DNA of 50,394 nucleotides, taken from Protostelium mycophagum. Taxonomy: Eukaryota; Evosea; Variosea; Protosteliida; Protosteliaceae. The position numbers and the translations under genes are program-made. This document shows, one piece after another, positions 1 to 11,000 of this stretch; position 1 is the stretch's first letter; every line of letters starts with the position of its first letter. The stretch spans positions 1 to 50,394 of the forward strand of contig MZNV01000172.1 in the NCBI GenBank assembly GCA_002081555.1, in the 5' to 3' direction. The notes under the pieces were generated by a model. The model was given only the letters and a program-made list of their open reading frames with translations, ran no database searches and was not told where the DNA came from.

Positions 1-110
1 ATATGATATAATATATATAAAAATAGATATATATGAATATATATAATATATAAATATATATGATATAATGTATATATAATATGTTTGGGCTTACTCTTCT
101 TTGATTTATC
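1..110. repeat. AT-rich low-complexity tract
   Basis: The first 110 bases are almost wholly alternating A/T with short ATATAT and ATGATATAAT units. They overlap the 3' part of the first gene, which could be coding there or could already be intron or 3' UTR. Confidence 0.7.
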
Positions 111-1026
111 TAAACTATTTAGAGAATAAATATCGCTACTTCTGATATTGTCATCGTGTGACAAGAGAGCGTCGTTGTTTAGATTGTCCTCTTCTATATG
201 TTGTTCCATGTGTTGAACGTTATCCTCGATATTGTTATTGTCGTCGCTCTCCTTCTCTTCTATATACTCGTGTGTGTTGTCTATTGGATTGTATCTGTAG
301 TCTAAGGGTGCAATGTGAATCCCCTGTACTGATCAGCTCTTTAACAGACAATTAATTATAATTCTCAAAATAGAAGAATAAATACCAACAGAGCCTGGGC
401 GAAAATCTTCTCTTTCCATAATGAATAGACTGAAGCGACTTTGCTAGAGGAACACATCATAAATTTATCAAATTTTGGAAAGTGGCTCCACTCCCCATTC
501 TTCAATCTATCTTTTGAATGAAAAAATCGATTCGCCGATAAACCCTTGATCATTTAGAACACTACATGATGCAGCTAAAGAGGATATACCTGTATGTGTA
601 TTCTCGGTACGATGGCGTGTAGATCAAATAAGAGCCTTCCTGTCTCGGTTCTCCTCCACCATTCAACTTCGCTAAGAGGTCCTGTCCATTCTGCGCCTTA
701 TTGTTGTCAGCTGCACATCACAGGGAATTGATACTTACCAGTCAAAGAGTCAGGATCTTGTGCTTGTTCAGCAGAGGCGAAATTTGAGACGGCATCAGGG
801 AAGAGCACGACAGAAGTATAATGACTAGAAACATCTTCCACTGGATTCACTTCCTCATTTTGTGCAAAATCACTGTGAGCATTTGTTTTTGTCCTCAAAA
901 GTATGGAAAATCAACCTACTTTTTAACCTGGTAGAAGCTGGCAGTAAAACTGGCGTCTGATTCTGTCACAACTTCATCTGGTGTCTGTGTTGGTCGTGGT
1001 GAGCTCAGTAATGTTGTCGTTTCCAT
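1..1026 (-). CDS. Unrecognised acidic protein, 3' end cut by window edge
   Basis: I do not recognise this protein. The reading frame begins at the ATG at 1026 and continues through short introns (donor GTAGGTTG near 919, GTAAGTATC near 738, GTATATCC near 590), with exons around 741-850, 591-710 and 395-505 in matching phases. A further exon of about 110 codons seems to run from about 335 to the left edge. It is rich in Asp, Glu, Asn and His and then passes into an AT-repeat tract that stays open by chance or by design. The third exon has a hydrophilic block with an aromatic patch (GEWSHFPKFDKFMM). There is no signal peptide, membrane segment or known motif. The start lies 288 bp from the divergent endosulfine-like gene. 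Exon borders after 590 are uncertain. Confidence 0.45.
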
Positions 1027-1314
1027 GGGGGCACTCTGCCCAAAAATCCTCTATCCTATTTTTTCAAAGTTCTAAAGTTCCAGATAAAACCGCCGTTGAA
1101 AAGAAGAAGATTAAGAGGACGAAAAGCGATGATCTTGGTCGATTCTTTCAAACATGAGGAAGAGCAGTTCCAAGATTCTGAAACATGCGATCGGCGAATG
1201 CGAAGGAAATCTTCTGAGTATTTAACGTGTATGAGCACGGTAAGTTATCGTGGTGAGGTGTGAGTTAATTTTTGAAGCATCAGCAGAAGACAGCACGAAA
1301 GCACACACATAAAC

Positions 1315-1491
1315 ATGTCTGACGCCCCAAACAGCGGAAGTGCACCCCAAGGAGCGGACCAAGGACCCGCCAGACCTTTAAAGAACCCACTTTTAAACCG
1401 GGTTGGAGCTAAGAAAGAGAGAAAGCACTTTGACTCTGCAGATTGGGCCATGTCTCAACCCACTGCTGGCCAAGATGCCCACAAAAAATGA
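1315..1491 (+). CDS. Endosulfine/ARPP-19 (Igo1-like) protein, 58 aa
   Basis: This single-exon ORF encodes 58 residues. Residues 36-46 read RKHFDSADWAM, the hallmark of the endosulfine family (KYFDSGDY in animals and yeast). In that family the serine is phosphorylated by Greatwall/Rim15 kinase, which turns the protein into an inhibitor of PP2A-B55 at mitotic entry or in quiescence; here the serine is Ser41. A basic stretch before it (LLNRVGAKKER) also fits the family. The protein is shorter than animal ENSA (about 120 aa), with little after the core motif. The sequence AAACATG surrounds the start. A candidate 5' UTR intron donor (GGTAAGTTATCG) lies near 1237. It faces the Hook gene tail to tail, 166 bp away. 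Family assignment rests on the short core motif only. Confidence 0.75.
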   Translation: MSDAPNSGSAPQGADQGPARPLKNPLLNRVGAKKERKHFDSADWAMSQPTAGQDAHKK

Positions 1492-1657
1492 AGAGGGCAA
1501 GATCTTTTCCAATAGACCACTTGTAATTTCCCACAAAGGCTCATTATCTCTTTCTTACTGATGAGGGTTTCACAAACAATTTATACACAGAAAAAAGTTG
1601 GATCAAGTTTATTGATATGGGGTCATTTGATCAGGAAATGCTTATGGAAACTTGTTT

Positions 1658-4600
1658 TTATCTCTTAATATTTCTCTTTTGTGCGAGCAGTGAGGCCGGG
1701 GCAGGTTGAGAAGAACCACTTGTGAGCGAGGAGGGGCCATTATTGGACTCTTTAGGGCTGGTGGAAGTATCTGGTTTGGGGGCTCTCAACCTCTGCAGTT
1801 CTAGTCCGAGCTCATATACAGCACTCGACATCAGTTTTTGTTCTCGAGCAGCCGCCTTCGCGCTCTCTTCCATCATCTGCTTGTTCTGTTGTATTAAACT
1901 CTCCTTCTCTTTGAGTTGTGTCTTTAGGTTTCCAATCGTCTCCTCATATTGCTTTGTCACTTTCTCCACTTCCCCTGGAATCTTGTTACGCTCCCCTCTG
2001 ATCATCTACACCCTTTAGACAATCGCCCAGCCAACAATGATGCATCATCACCGTCTTGGCTGTCCTCAGATATCCCTCCAACTTGGTCTTCTCGGCATTG
2101 AGTGCTTTTATCTCTTCTTGTGCTGCCTTCAGCTGTCCAGTTACTTCTGTCCCTTTCTGCTTATCTCGCAGTAAAGAGTTGTTGTCTTCCAGCAGCTTCT
2201 TGTTATCATTCTCCAATGTCTTCAGCTGTGACTGTACAGCCACCTATTCATACGTCATCACGTGTCACAATATATTTTATAGAGATATAGATTTACCTGC
2301 TCCTCTGTGAGTACTCTGTATGCCTCTTGCATGTTGGCGAAATCAGTACTATCCTCCCTGTGAATGGTTACTATATATAGAACACCATGTCTATAACAAT
2401 ATAATATTATTACCCTGTGCTCTTCATCTCACTCTGCTCCCTCAGCCTCTGTTTCAGCTCTTCGTTGTGCTATAGAAGATTGAATATATATATATATATA
2501 TATATACACAATATTCATCGTTTCATATAATATCATCACCTTTGCATACTTATTGACCATCCTCTGAAGATCGTCTATCTTATTCTCCAGATCAGTTATC
2601 TATATTTATATGAGTATATCAATTGCATATTATAGAGATACTTGGTCAGAGGAGTGGGCTCCTTCCTTCAATCTCTTATTCTCCATCTCTAATCTCATCA
2701 GCTTCTCTTTCCTGTATATATATAAATACAAATGCACATCTACAACACAATGCACTCACACATTCAGATCGGTGAGGCCTCCGATCATCATGCTGTCATT
2801 ACCAGCGACATGTGTATCCATCACTGTATTCTATTATTCTATATCATATGTATCCTCTTTACTCTTCTCTTCAGAGTGTTCATGCAATTGGTCGATCTCC
2901 TTCTGTAGACTCTCTATGCGCTTCTGTTTTGTTTTGTTGTCTTCGCTCAAATCGCTCAGCTGTTATTGATTCAATCTTTATATCTATAGACATTCTTACT
3001 TGTTTCTGTATCTGTTGTAGTTGTGCCTCTGTACCATGTAAATATATTTATTTTATTTCTGGGAAGTAGATACCTTTCTTCTCGTTGGAAATCTTTAAAG
3101 AGTTGATTTCGGTGGTGAGGTCTGCATTCTGGTCTTTATATTGCTCTATCTGTGTCTTTAGTGATGTCGCTCTCTTCGCTGCATCCTCCAACTCCATATT
3201 CTTCTGCAAGTAGCTCTCGTTCTGTTCCTCCAAATTCTGTAATATTTAAATATCATTCTGTTCTATTTATAGATCTACGCTGCAACAAAAATTCTACTTG
3301 AAATTTTTGTTTGTGCGCAGAGTATCCATTTTAAAGATAAAAGTGATCATTATAATCATCATGATCATCATGATCATTATAATCATTATAATCTCTTTAC
3401 CTTGAGCTGTCTGGTGAGACCTTCAACAGTGTCCGCCTTCTTCTTTGCTTTCTTAAGCCTGTCCTCTAAATCTTCCACCGATGCTGATTTCTCTCTCAAG
3501 ATATCCACCTTGAGATATATAAATATATTTATATAATATATTATATTATATATATATTTATATCGTATCACCTCATCTCTGAGTACTCTCATTTCTGACA
3601 TCAACTTTGTGTATTCTTCTGCTTTTTTTTTGAATTCCATTTTATCTCTCTCAGAATCATCCAATTGTTGGTGTAATCTATGGTTATCCTCCAATAATCT
3701 ATATCTATTAAATTATATGTACGAATTAATCTATAAAGAAATATACCTCTCGTTATCGGCATTCTTTTTGGACAGTTGTTCTGTGAAATCGTCATTGTTC
3801 TTCTCAATCACGGCTGGTTTGGATTTATTCGCCGCCAACTCTGTCTCCAATTGCTCGATTATTTGCATCAGTGACTCTTTATCTGTGGTCAAATTTGCCT
3901 GTGGAACGTTATGAGAGGTTATGTACCAGCTATTTACATTTTCTGACAATAACGCGTTGTTTTCTTGTTGTAATTTTTCCACGTCTATCGATGATTCGTA
4001 GAGATGTTCTTGACTCTCATTATGGGTGGTATCGTCATGATTTAAGCTTTGGTGTCCTCTTGATTTCTGAACAAGTTGCATCATTTTTTCGATAAGGCCA
4101 CCAAGGTTTCTTTGGGAGGAAGAGTCCATCTTCATTATTGTTTGAATATGTTCGACCTTGTTGTCACACTGTATGACGGCTCCAATTATATATTCCAAAA
4201 GCTTCGATATTTCGCCCTCATCATCGTCGCTAACTATGCTCGAAACATCCACCTGAAGAGGTCAATTATGACTCACCAGAAGAACAAGTTCACCTCAAGA
4301 TCATCTGTGAAGCCTAACTCATTCTACGTATGTTAGTGATTTACTAATATGGTAACTCAGGTGTACCTGATAGAACTCATTTAGAGATGAGAGGACTTTC
4401 TTTAAATTGCTTGTCTTCAAAAAGTTATTCGTTGCTGCCTCCGGTTTGATTGTTGAGGAATCCAAGTAATGGGGAATTCTAAAGACTTGAATAAATTCAA
4501 TCAGTAGTTAACCTACATTTGCTCTACTATCTCTGCTAAAATAATACCGTCTGATAGATCAGATAATTTCTCACAAGGTCTGCTCAGACCTTCAAATGTG

Positions 4601-4673
4601 CCAACCTGATTAGATCAGGCGAAGAACCGATACTCTTGGAAGTAGTTACCCATTTTATCAAGCTTTCCTCCAT
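1658..4673 (-). CDS. Hook-family microtubule/dynein adaptor
   Basis: Hook proteins link cargo to dynein-dynactin. The N-terminal Hook domain (CH-like) is assembled from small exons. The first, at 4673, ends in SLIKW and is joined across a 47-nt intron to VGTFEGLSRPCEKLSDLSDG. Next come an exon with NNFLKTSNLKKVLSSLNEFY (4371-4477) and one starting VDVSSIVSDDDEGEISKLLE that contains CDNKVEHIQTIM (about 3905-4250). These match the Hook signatures DLSDG, SNLKKIL and CxxKQEYIQTIM in order. The rest is heptad-rich coiled coil in many small exons. It ends in EQKLMSSAVYELGLELQR, like the Hook C-terminal EQRLxxSAWY segment, and a Ser/Pro-rich tail. I estimate 700-800 residues (human Hook1-3 about 720). 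Introns in the coiled-coil part are approximate. One, near 3240-3395, is unusually long and carries GATCAT-type repeats. Confidence 0.9.
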
Positions 4674-5057
4674 CTGTGGATTCGATCGGCCTCACACAAC
4701 GAAGAATGAAAATAAGATTGTGACATTCTCGGTTGCATTTATTTATAACTTTCCATCTCGAGGACAGACTCAGCTTCAGTCGGGCTTCTTACTATATGGA
4801 TGGATTCTTAGCTCCATGCGCAGAGCATCATGTACAAGAGCATAACCTGCTTCAAATATAACATGTTCAGCCCTCTCCATTACCTGTACAAACTATAACA
4901 ACACTTTACAGATTGCAACACTCTGGTCATAATTTGTACAGTGTTGGTGACAACATTAGATAACTAATTGCTGCGTGTTGCAAAAGATATCAAGCGCAAC
5001 CGCGAAAACGAGGACACTTTTCCGTGCACAGGCACCTTATCAAATCATCGCTCTCAT
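4674..5057. other. Intergenic, no gene seen
   Basis: This stretch lies between the Hook start (minus) and the 3' end of the giant gene (minus). It should hold the Hook promoter and the giant gene's 3' UTR. I see no tRNA-like fold, no conserved ORF and no repeat. Confidence 0.5.
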
Positions 5058-8000
5058 TCATCCTTTTGATTCATGTTCAATCTGACTAATTTCTTTTGAG
5101 GTCTTGACTATTTGGTGATATCTTTCATTGTGATTTTGTGACAGTTCTATTTTTAATATGGGTGATATGCATCTAAAGTGTCTCTGTCCACCTGAACAAT
5201 AATTACACTCAGGCGCGTTTTGATTTTGGCCTGAGAGACAGAAAGGTGGGGATGCAATAGAGTGAAAATATCGGCCAGTGCCATGCATACCAGCCAAAAA
5301 TAGAAGCTGGCTCCCCAATCCTTATGAGGTATTTTTGTTGTTGACACACAAAAATATATTTCTGATTCGCACAATAAAAGGCGAAATTATATACATATAC
5401 ATATATACATATACATATACATATTTTTATTGCTGTCACGGTTCATCTGCCTCTTCTCTTTGCTATGATTGAACTTGTCACCAAAGCTCGCAATGATATT
5501 CTCATGTTCCATTTTGGTTGAGTCTGATGCGAGGGATTCGGCCTCCATCATAACCCTCTCTGCCTCCTGCTTTTGAAATATTCTACACACTTCCTCATGG
5601 TTGGGTCTGTCTTGCATCTGATGCTCTTTGGTGCACCAATAGATGATCTTGCATTTGTCACATTGGATCATTGGGTTTGGCTTCTTTCGGACTTGATCCC
5701 ATGGTGGCTTATTGCAGAGGTTGCACTTCTTCAACGGATCAAATGAGGTCACCACAGCATCATTGGACCCCGACAGCTTCTCCTTGGAGTTCATCAACTG
5801 AGACATTACTTCTGGGACAACCACTGGATTCATCGTGGGCTGAAAGGTGGAGTCAAATCCCGTAGCCGAGTGCTGTGGTGCTTTCTTGGGTGGATTCTTC
5901 TTCAAATATTCCTTTCGCTTGTTGATGTCTTTAGCTTTCGCCAATAACCCCGTCAGCTGCTCTTTGGCCTGTTCATCCATCAGAACCATCCTGAAACAAT
6001 ACCATCATGTATTCACCTCTTTATCATCAGGGGCGGTGATCAGTATTTGAATGCAGTCGTTGAGGGGTTCAATCAAAGCTGCCATCTCATCATTGAGAGC
6101 TTGATGCATCGCTTTCAGATCTGGATCAGAGATGTTGTCCATGTCCTCCTTGCCCGAATTGATCTGCTCCTCGTCAGAGATGAAATAAACTCTTTTGTTT
6201 CTTACATTCTTCATGATCTGCTTGATGAACTTCTGCCCGTTGAGAGCACGCTCTATTTTACCGAGAGAATCCTCAAAGATCTTATGGTCTGTCAGTCCAG
6301 ACATTTTGTTAGGATCCAATTTGGCTAATTTTGCGTGCTCAGACTTTCCTTTGGCAATTAATGCCTTTAGATCCTGCTGTGCCACCTGTATAAAATATTA
6401 ATATTGGGTTAAAGAAAGATGAATAAATACCTGATTCTGTGGGTCCGCGTCTACTGATTCCGTAGCAGCTGCGATATCAGCGGCTACTTTCTTCAAATTA
6501 GCACAAGCCTCCTGCGCTTGTTGCTTGGCTGTGGGATTCAATGTATTAGCTGCCAGTCTTGTTCCAGCAGCGATCTCCTTCTGTAACAATCCAGCGGCAG
6601 CTGCAGCTAGTGAAGAGGGCGTTTCTCTTGGCCGTGGTGCTGATGGTGTAGATTGATCCGACAACGATGAGTTGGCAGAAGATAAATCTGAGTTTCCGTA
6701 CTCCGCGTTTAGCTTCTCGAGTGCTCTCAATATGGGTGGCATTCCATCATTCACCTGGATCATATCAATATGTATAATCATCTTCGTGCTCTATATACCT
6801 CTTCCTCAGGAAGTAATTGTTTCAACTTCTGTGCTGCATTTTTGGCCTTTGCTGAGAGTTGAGAGAGTGGGATTATTGGGTTATCTGGTGATGATAGTTC
6901 TGGGAAGAGCCTGTCCATGATTGTGTCCGTCACTTCGGTACCGAGGGCCTTCAATGCGTCCGCAATCTTAACCACTCCCGCTTTTCTCTCGGGATCTCGG
7001 ACTCTTGTAGATGCGTTGCGTATCGCCGTGACCTGCTGATTGATCTGGATCTGTCAGTTATTGCCATATATGTCTCATTTTCACCAGAGCGACTACGTTT
7101 CCGGATATTTTTTTGGCCTCTGCTTGCTTCTCTAATGTCTTCACCAAGTCAGGATCTATATCTTCATAACTTGTCTGGGGTGCAGATGCTGCTTGATATT
7201 GGGCAATAGCCTGTACAGATGGTCAATGAAATGATTCGATTCAATTGTATTACCTTTTCGCCCTCAACTAAATCCGGATTATTGGGTAAGATTTTTTTGA
7301 GCTTGTTGGTGAGATTGCTGGCCACTTCCAATAATTGTGCCACTTTCTGCGGGTTATCTTCTTGTGCCTGAAGAGCTTGTGCTATTTTAGCAAAGTTGTC
7401 GGACATCTGAGGAGGTCAGTTTATTTAGACTCAAAATAGGTACATACCTTGCTCATCTCTTGCTTCTGGCGTGCTTGTTGCAATCCATCCGCTAACTGTT
7501 TTGCGATGGCTGATTGGCGATCCATAGCAGCAATGAGTGGAGGCAATGCGCTCTTTTTTGTTACAGTTGGGAAATTTAATTCTGGTCGCTCTTCTGGCTC
7601 TTGGCTCAAGACGGTACCACTTGCTGGTGCTTCCGAATTGGCTGAGTTAGAGGCCTGCGCTTCTGGGTGATCTGTCTTTGATATATTTCCATCATCATGC
7701 GCAAGAGGTGGTTTATTCGATTGCATATTGGCTATAGATCATAAGGTGAAGGATTCCATCAATATAAATACCTCTCTGTTGTGAATTATCCAGAGATGCA
7801 GGATCTGGTACATCGGGAAAATCAGGTTCTATGCCGTAGGTTCTCTCTGCTGTGATCTGTGCCGTCTGGAAATCTCTCAACTTGCTCATGAGAAGACCGT
7901 TATTAGGAAGGAGATGATTGGCCATGATCATAGCCTCGTGCCCTGCTTGGATCAAGTTGGATAATTCATGCATCTTGGCATCCTTGTTCTTTCCTCCCTT

Positions 8001-11000
8001 GTCTACCTCCTTCGCTGTCTTGACCATCTTCCCATTGTCAGTTGATTACCAATCTGTTTATACTCACATCTTTTGCGATACGATCAAGGTCCTGCTTAAT
8101 CCTTCGCATCGGGTCATTCTTGTCTTTCTTCATCTTATTGGCCACAGCGTCAAGCACTTTACCGGTCTCATTCATGATCGTCGCTAATCTCTCAACAGGT
8201 GAAAGGCTCGCTATGAATGCGTCATATCTCTCCTGTGCCACAGCATTCTTTAACTTGGGAATGGAGTCTCTCATATGTTCTATGGATGGTATGGACGGAT
8301 TGATCACCATCGATGTCTCGGGGGCAATAGCGATCACATTGCCACAAGCCTTAAAGACCTCTTCCACCAACTGTGCTACCTTGTTGATGGTATCCTCTGA
8401 TGGCTGTTCTGACAATTGGGAGATGGCTTGGGGAATCATTGCTTTGACTCTTGCGAGAGCCTCTATAGGCTTCAACATTAGACTCCTGTTTCTTCCTGTA
8501 ACTTGATCTGCTGCTCCTTGGGCGAGTTGAACCTGATAGTCTATGGGTTCTAATATCGATTGCAAGTGTTGTCCGACATCATCCACCAGATTAGCAAGGC
8601 TAACTTTTGGTGGAAGAGTGTTGACATTCACTCCGTGGGACTTGGATAATCCGTATGCCTTCTCTATCGCCTCTCTTAATGTGTGTAGATGGTGATTGAT
8701 ATCATCCACCAGTGGATCAAGATGCTCGGATGCAATCTTGTTCATCAGTTGACATCCACGTTCTAATGCGCTCTCCAATTGTGACTGAGCTCCAGGATCT
8801 GCTTGATCGAGGACCTTTGGATCAATCTGGTCTCCATAATAAGATATCGATTTGGCCATCTTCTGCATCTCCGCGGCATCCTCAGTAGCGAATGCTTTGG
8901 CGGCTCCCTCTTGCATAACAGCCGCAGCCTTCCTGATCAGTTCCTTTGGAGTGAGGTCCACATGCTCGGATAGTGTTGGAGCTTGTACAAGGTTGTCTTG
9001 GTAATTATCCCCTTCTATATCTTGTGGTGCCTCAATGCCGGCTCTGACCTTCTTCGATTTGGCTCTCGGTATCTGTGCATCGATATTCGCAAATTGCTGC
9101 AAGATCGGTTGGATGTAATTTCCAAACTCTGGGACAGCACGGCATGCTATATCGCAATTAGCTTCAACATCGTACATAATCTCTGAGAGATTCTGAGTGT
9201 TTGCTTCGGTACGGTCTGCCATTGCTGTGATTGCGGGACCGATTTCCTCAGCGGCCTTGAGTAAAGCGATAGAGGCATTATTGAGATTGGCCTTATCGAG
9301 TGGTGGTAATGTTTCTGCGAATTGGCGCATATTCATCGCTTGTTCTGCAACCAATCGGGAAATCAGCTTCGCGACCTCAGCTAATAGACGTTGCTGTTCT
9401 TGCAATGCGGCACCCTCTGAATAATGTTATGGGATGTATAATATATTATTGATATATTCACCTTTTGGTAATCTGAACAACTTTCTGACATTCTTGTCAG
9501 CTTCTCTGCATTCCTTGGATCTCTTCGTTCTCTCGTTGGGATCATTCATTAAAGCCTCCTTTCTTGCTGTTCTACATGCAATCTGTGCTTCATCTAACAA
9601 TCTCGCCATCACGTTGATATCGGCCACTGTAGGAGGGGTGGTCATCAGTACATTTGACATGTATTTCAGATTCTCCGCCAATGTGTGAATCTGCTGACGT
9701 GCGTGGTGTTGTTCTTCTTTCACAGCTGGGTCATTCGAACGATGCCCAGCAATCATCGCCATAGCTGCAGAATCGCACAAGACTCCAAGCATCTCCGTAA
9801 TTGGGGCTGATACCGATGTTAATCACAGATCAACAGGACTATAGGGACTACTTACTGATGGTATTATCTGTACGGGTGAAGGGTGTGACAGATCCGTTCC
9901 CAGGAGCCTCACTCATAGCGGGTCTAAGAGCCTCTATTGCCTGCTTGATAATTGCATGCTGCGCCATAACAGCTTGATTCCCAGGGCTTGCCTTCAATAA
10001 TGCGGCTGCCGCAGCATCGTTTGACTCGAGCATACGGCTGAGTTGGTAATGTGGATAATTGCTCTCTGGGTAGATCTCGTGTGCAACTACGGATTGCTCG
10101 ATCGCTTTTCCAATACGTTTCAATCTTTCGTTGGCTCGTGTCGCGTCATCCCTCAATTGTGGGTCGGTGCATGCATCGATGATGCTCTTTGCGAGTGGTA
10201 ACACATCATTCACTGCTGCAGATGCTTTACGTGCAATCAAGTGAGGTTTTACTACGTTAGGTGGTAATCCCTGTAGATCTTCCGGCACCACTGCATTATT
10301 ATTGAGTGAAACATAGATATATATATAACTACTCACCCTCATACATTTCATCTAATTGAGGCTTATTGTCTTCCTCCTGTATTATTGCTGGCTTAGGTGC
10401 GTTATTCGCCTTGGCGACACGTTTGACATCATCAGGGAGACCGAATAACTTCTTCGCCTCTATGACATGGGCATCTATATCCTCGGCATTCGCTTGTATG
10501 AATGGATCATTCGGTGATAATCTTGCTGCCTTATGTACGATCTCGTGTGCATTGTTCAATAACTCTGATAGCTTCTGCTCAGCGGCTTCTTGTTCGGGTG
10601 ATTTCCTCTTAACAGATACTCCAGGTAACGCAGCATCGGCGGCGTCACCCAACTCGGCAGCAATTCGCTGGATTTCGGCCTCTAAACGTTGAGTATTCGC
10701 CTTCTGTTGTGGATTGGCGGATTTCTCTGAGGCAATGAAACATATAGATGCTGCGTTTAGAAGGTCATTGTGTACTTCCTTGACTGCTTGTATGGGGTTG
10801 TTAGGCACTATTTATTAGTCATTGTTTATCCAGTAACAAAGGAATACCTTGTCCATCTGAGGCTTTTCCTCTTCTTCGTGGATCTTCAAGTCCCGGTAAT
10901 AACCTCCTCATTGCATTGATACAATCAAGTGCGTTGTCCGCGATATCTCTGGGGACAATATTGAATACCTTCTTAGCTGCATCCTCTGCAGCTTCGATTA

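Noticed and set aside
1056-1238. Minus-strand 60-codon frame
   Set aside because: It lies in the divergent promoter/5' UTR region between the first gene and the endosulfine gene and has no coding signature.
4636-4845. Plus-strand frame starting MEVVTHF
   Set aside because: It is antisense to the first Hook exon and the Hook promoter, with no conserved motif.
5387-5989. MYND protein as an independent gene starting at the ATG at 5989
   Set aside because: A 48-nt intron joins it in phase to the giant gene, and an independent start would leave only about 15 bases after the giant's stop. Kept as an alternative.
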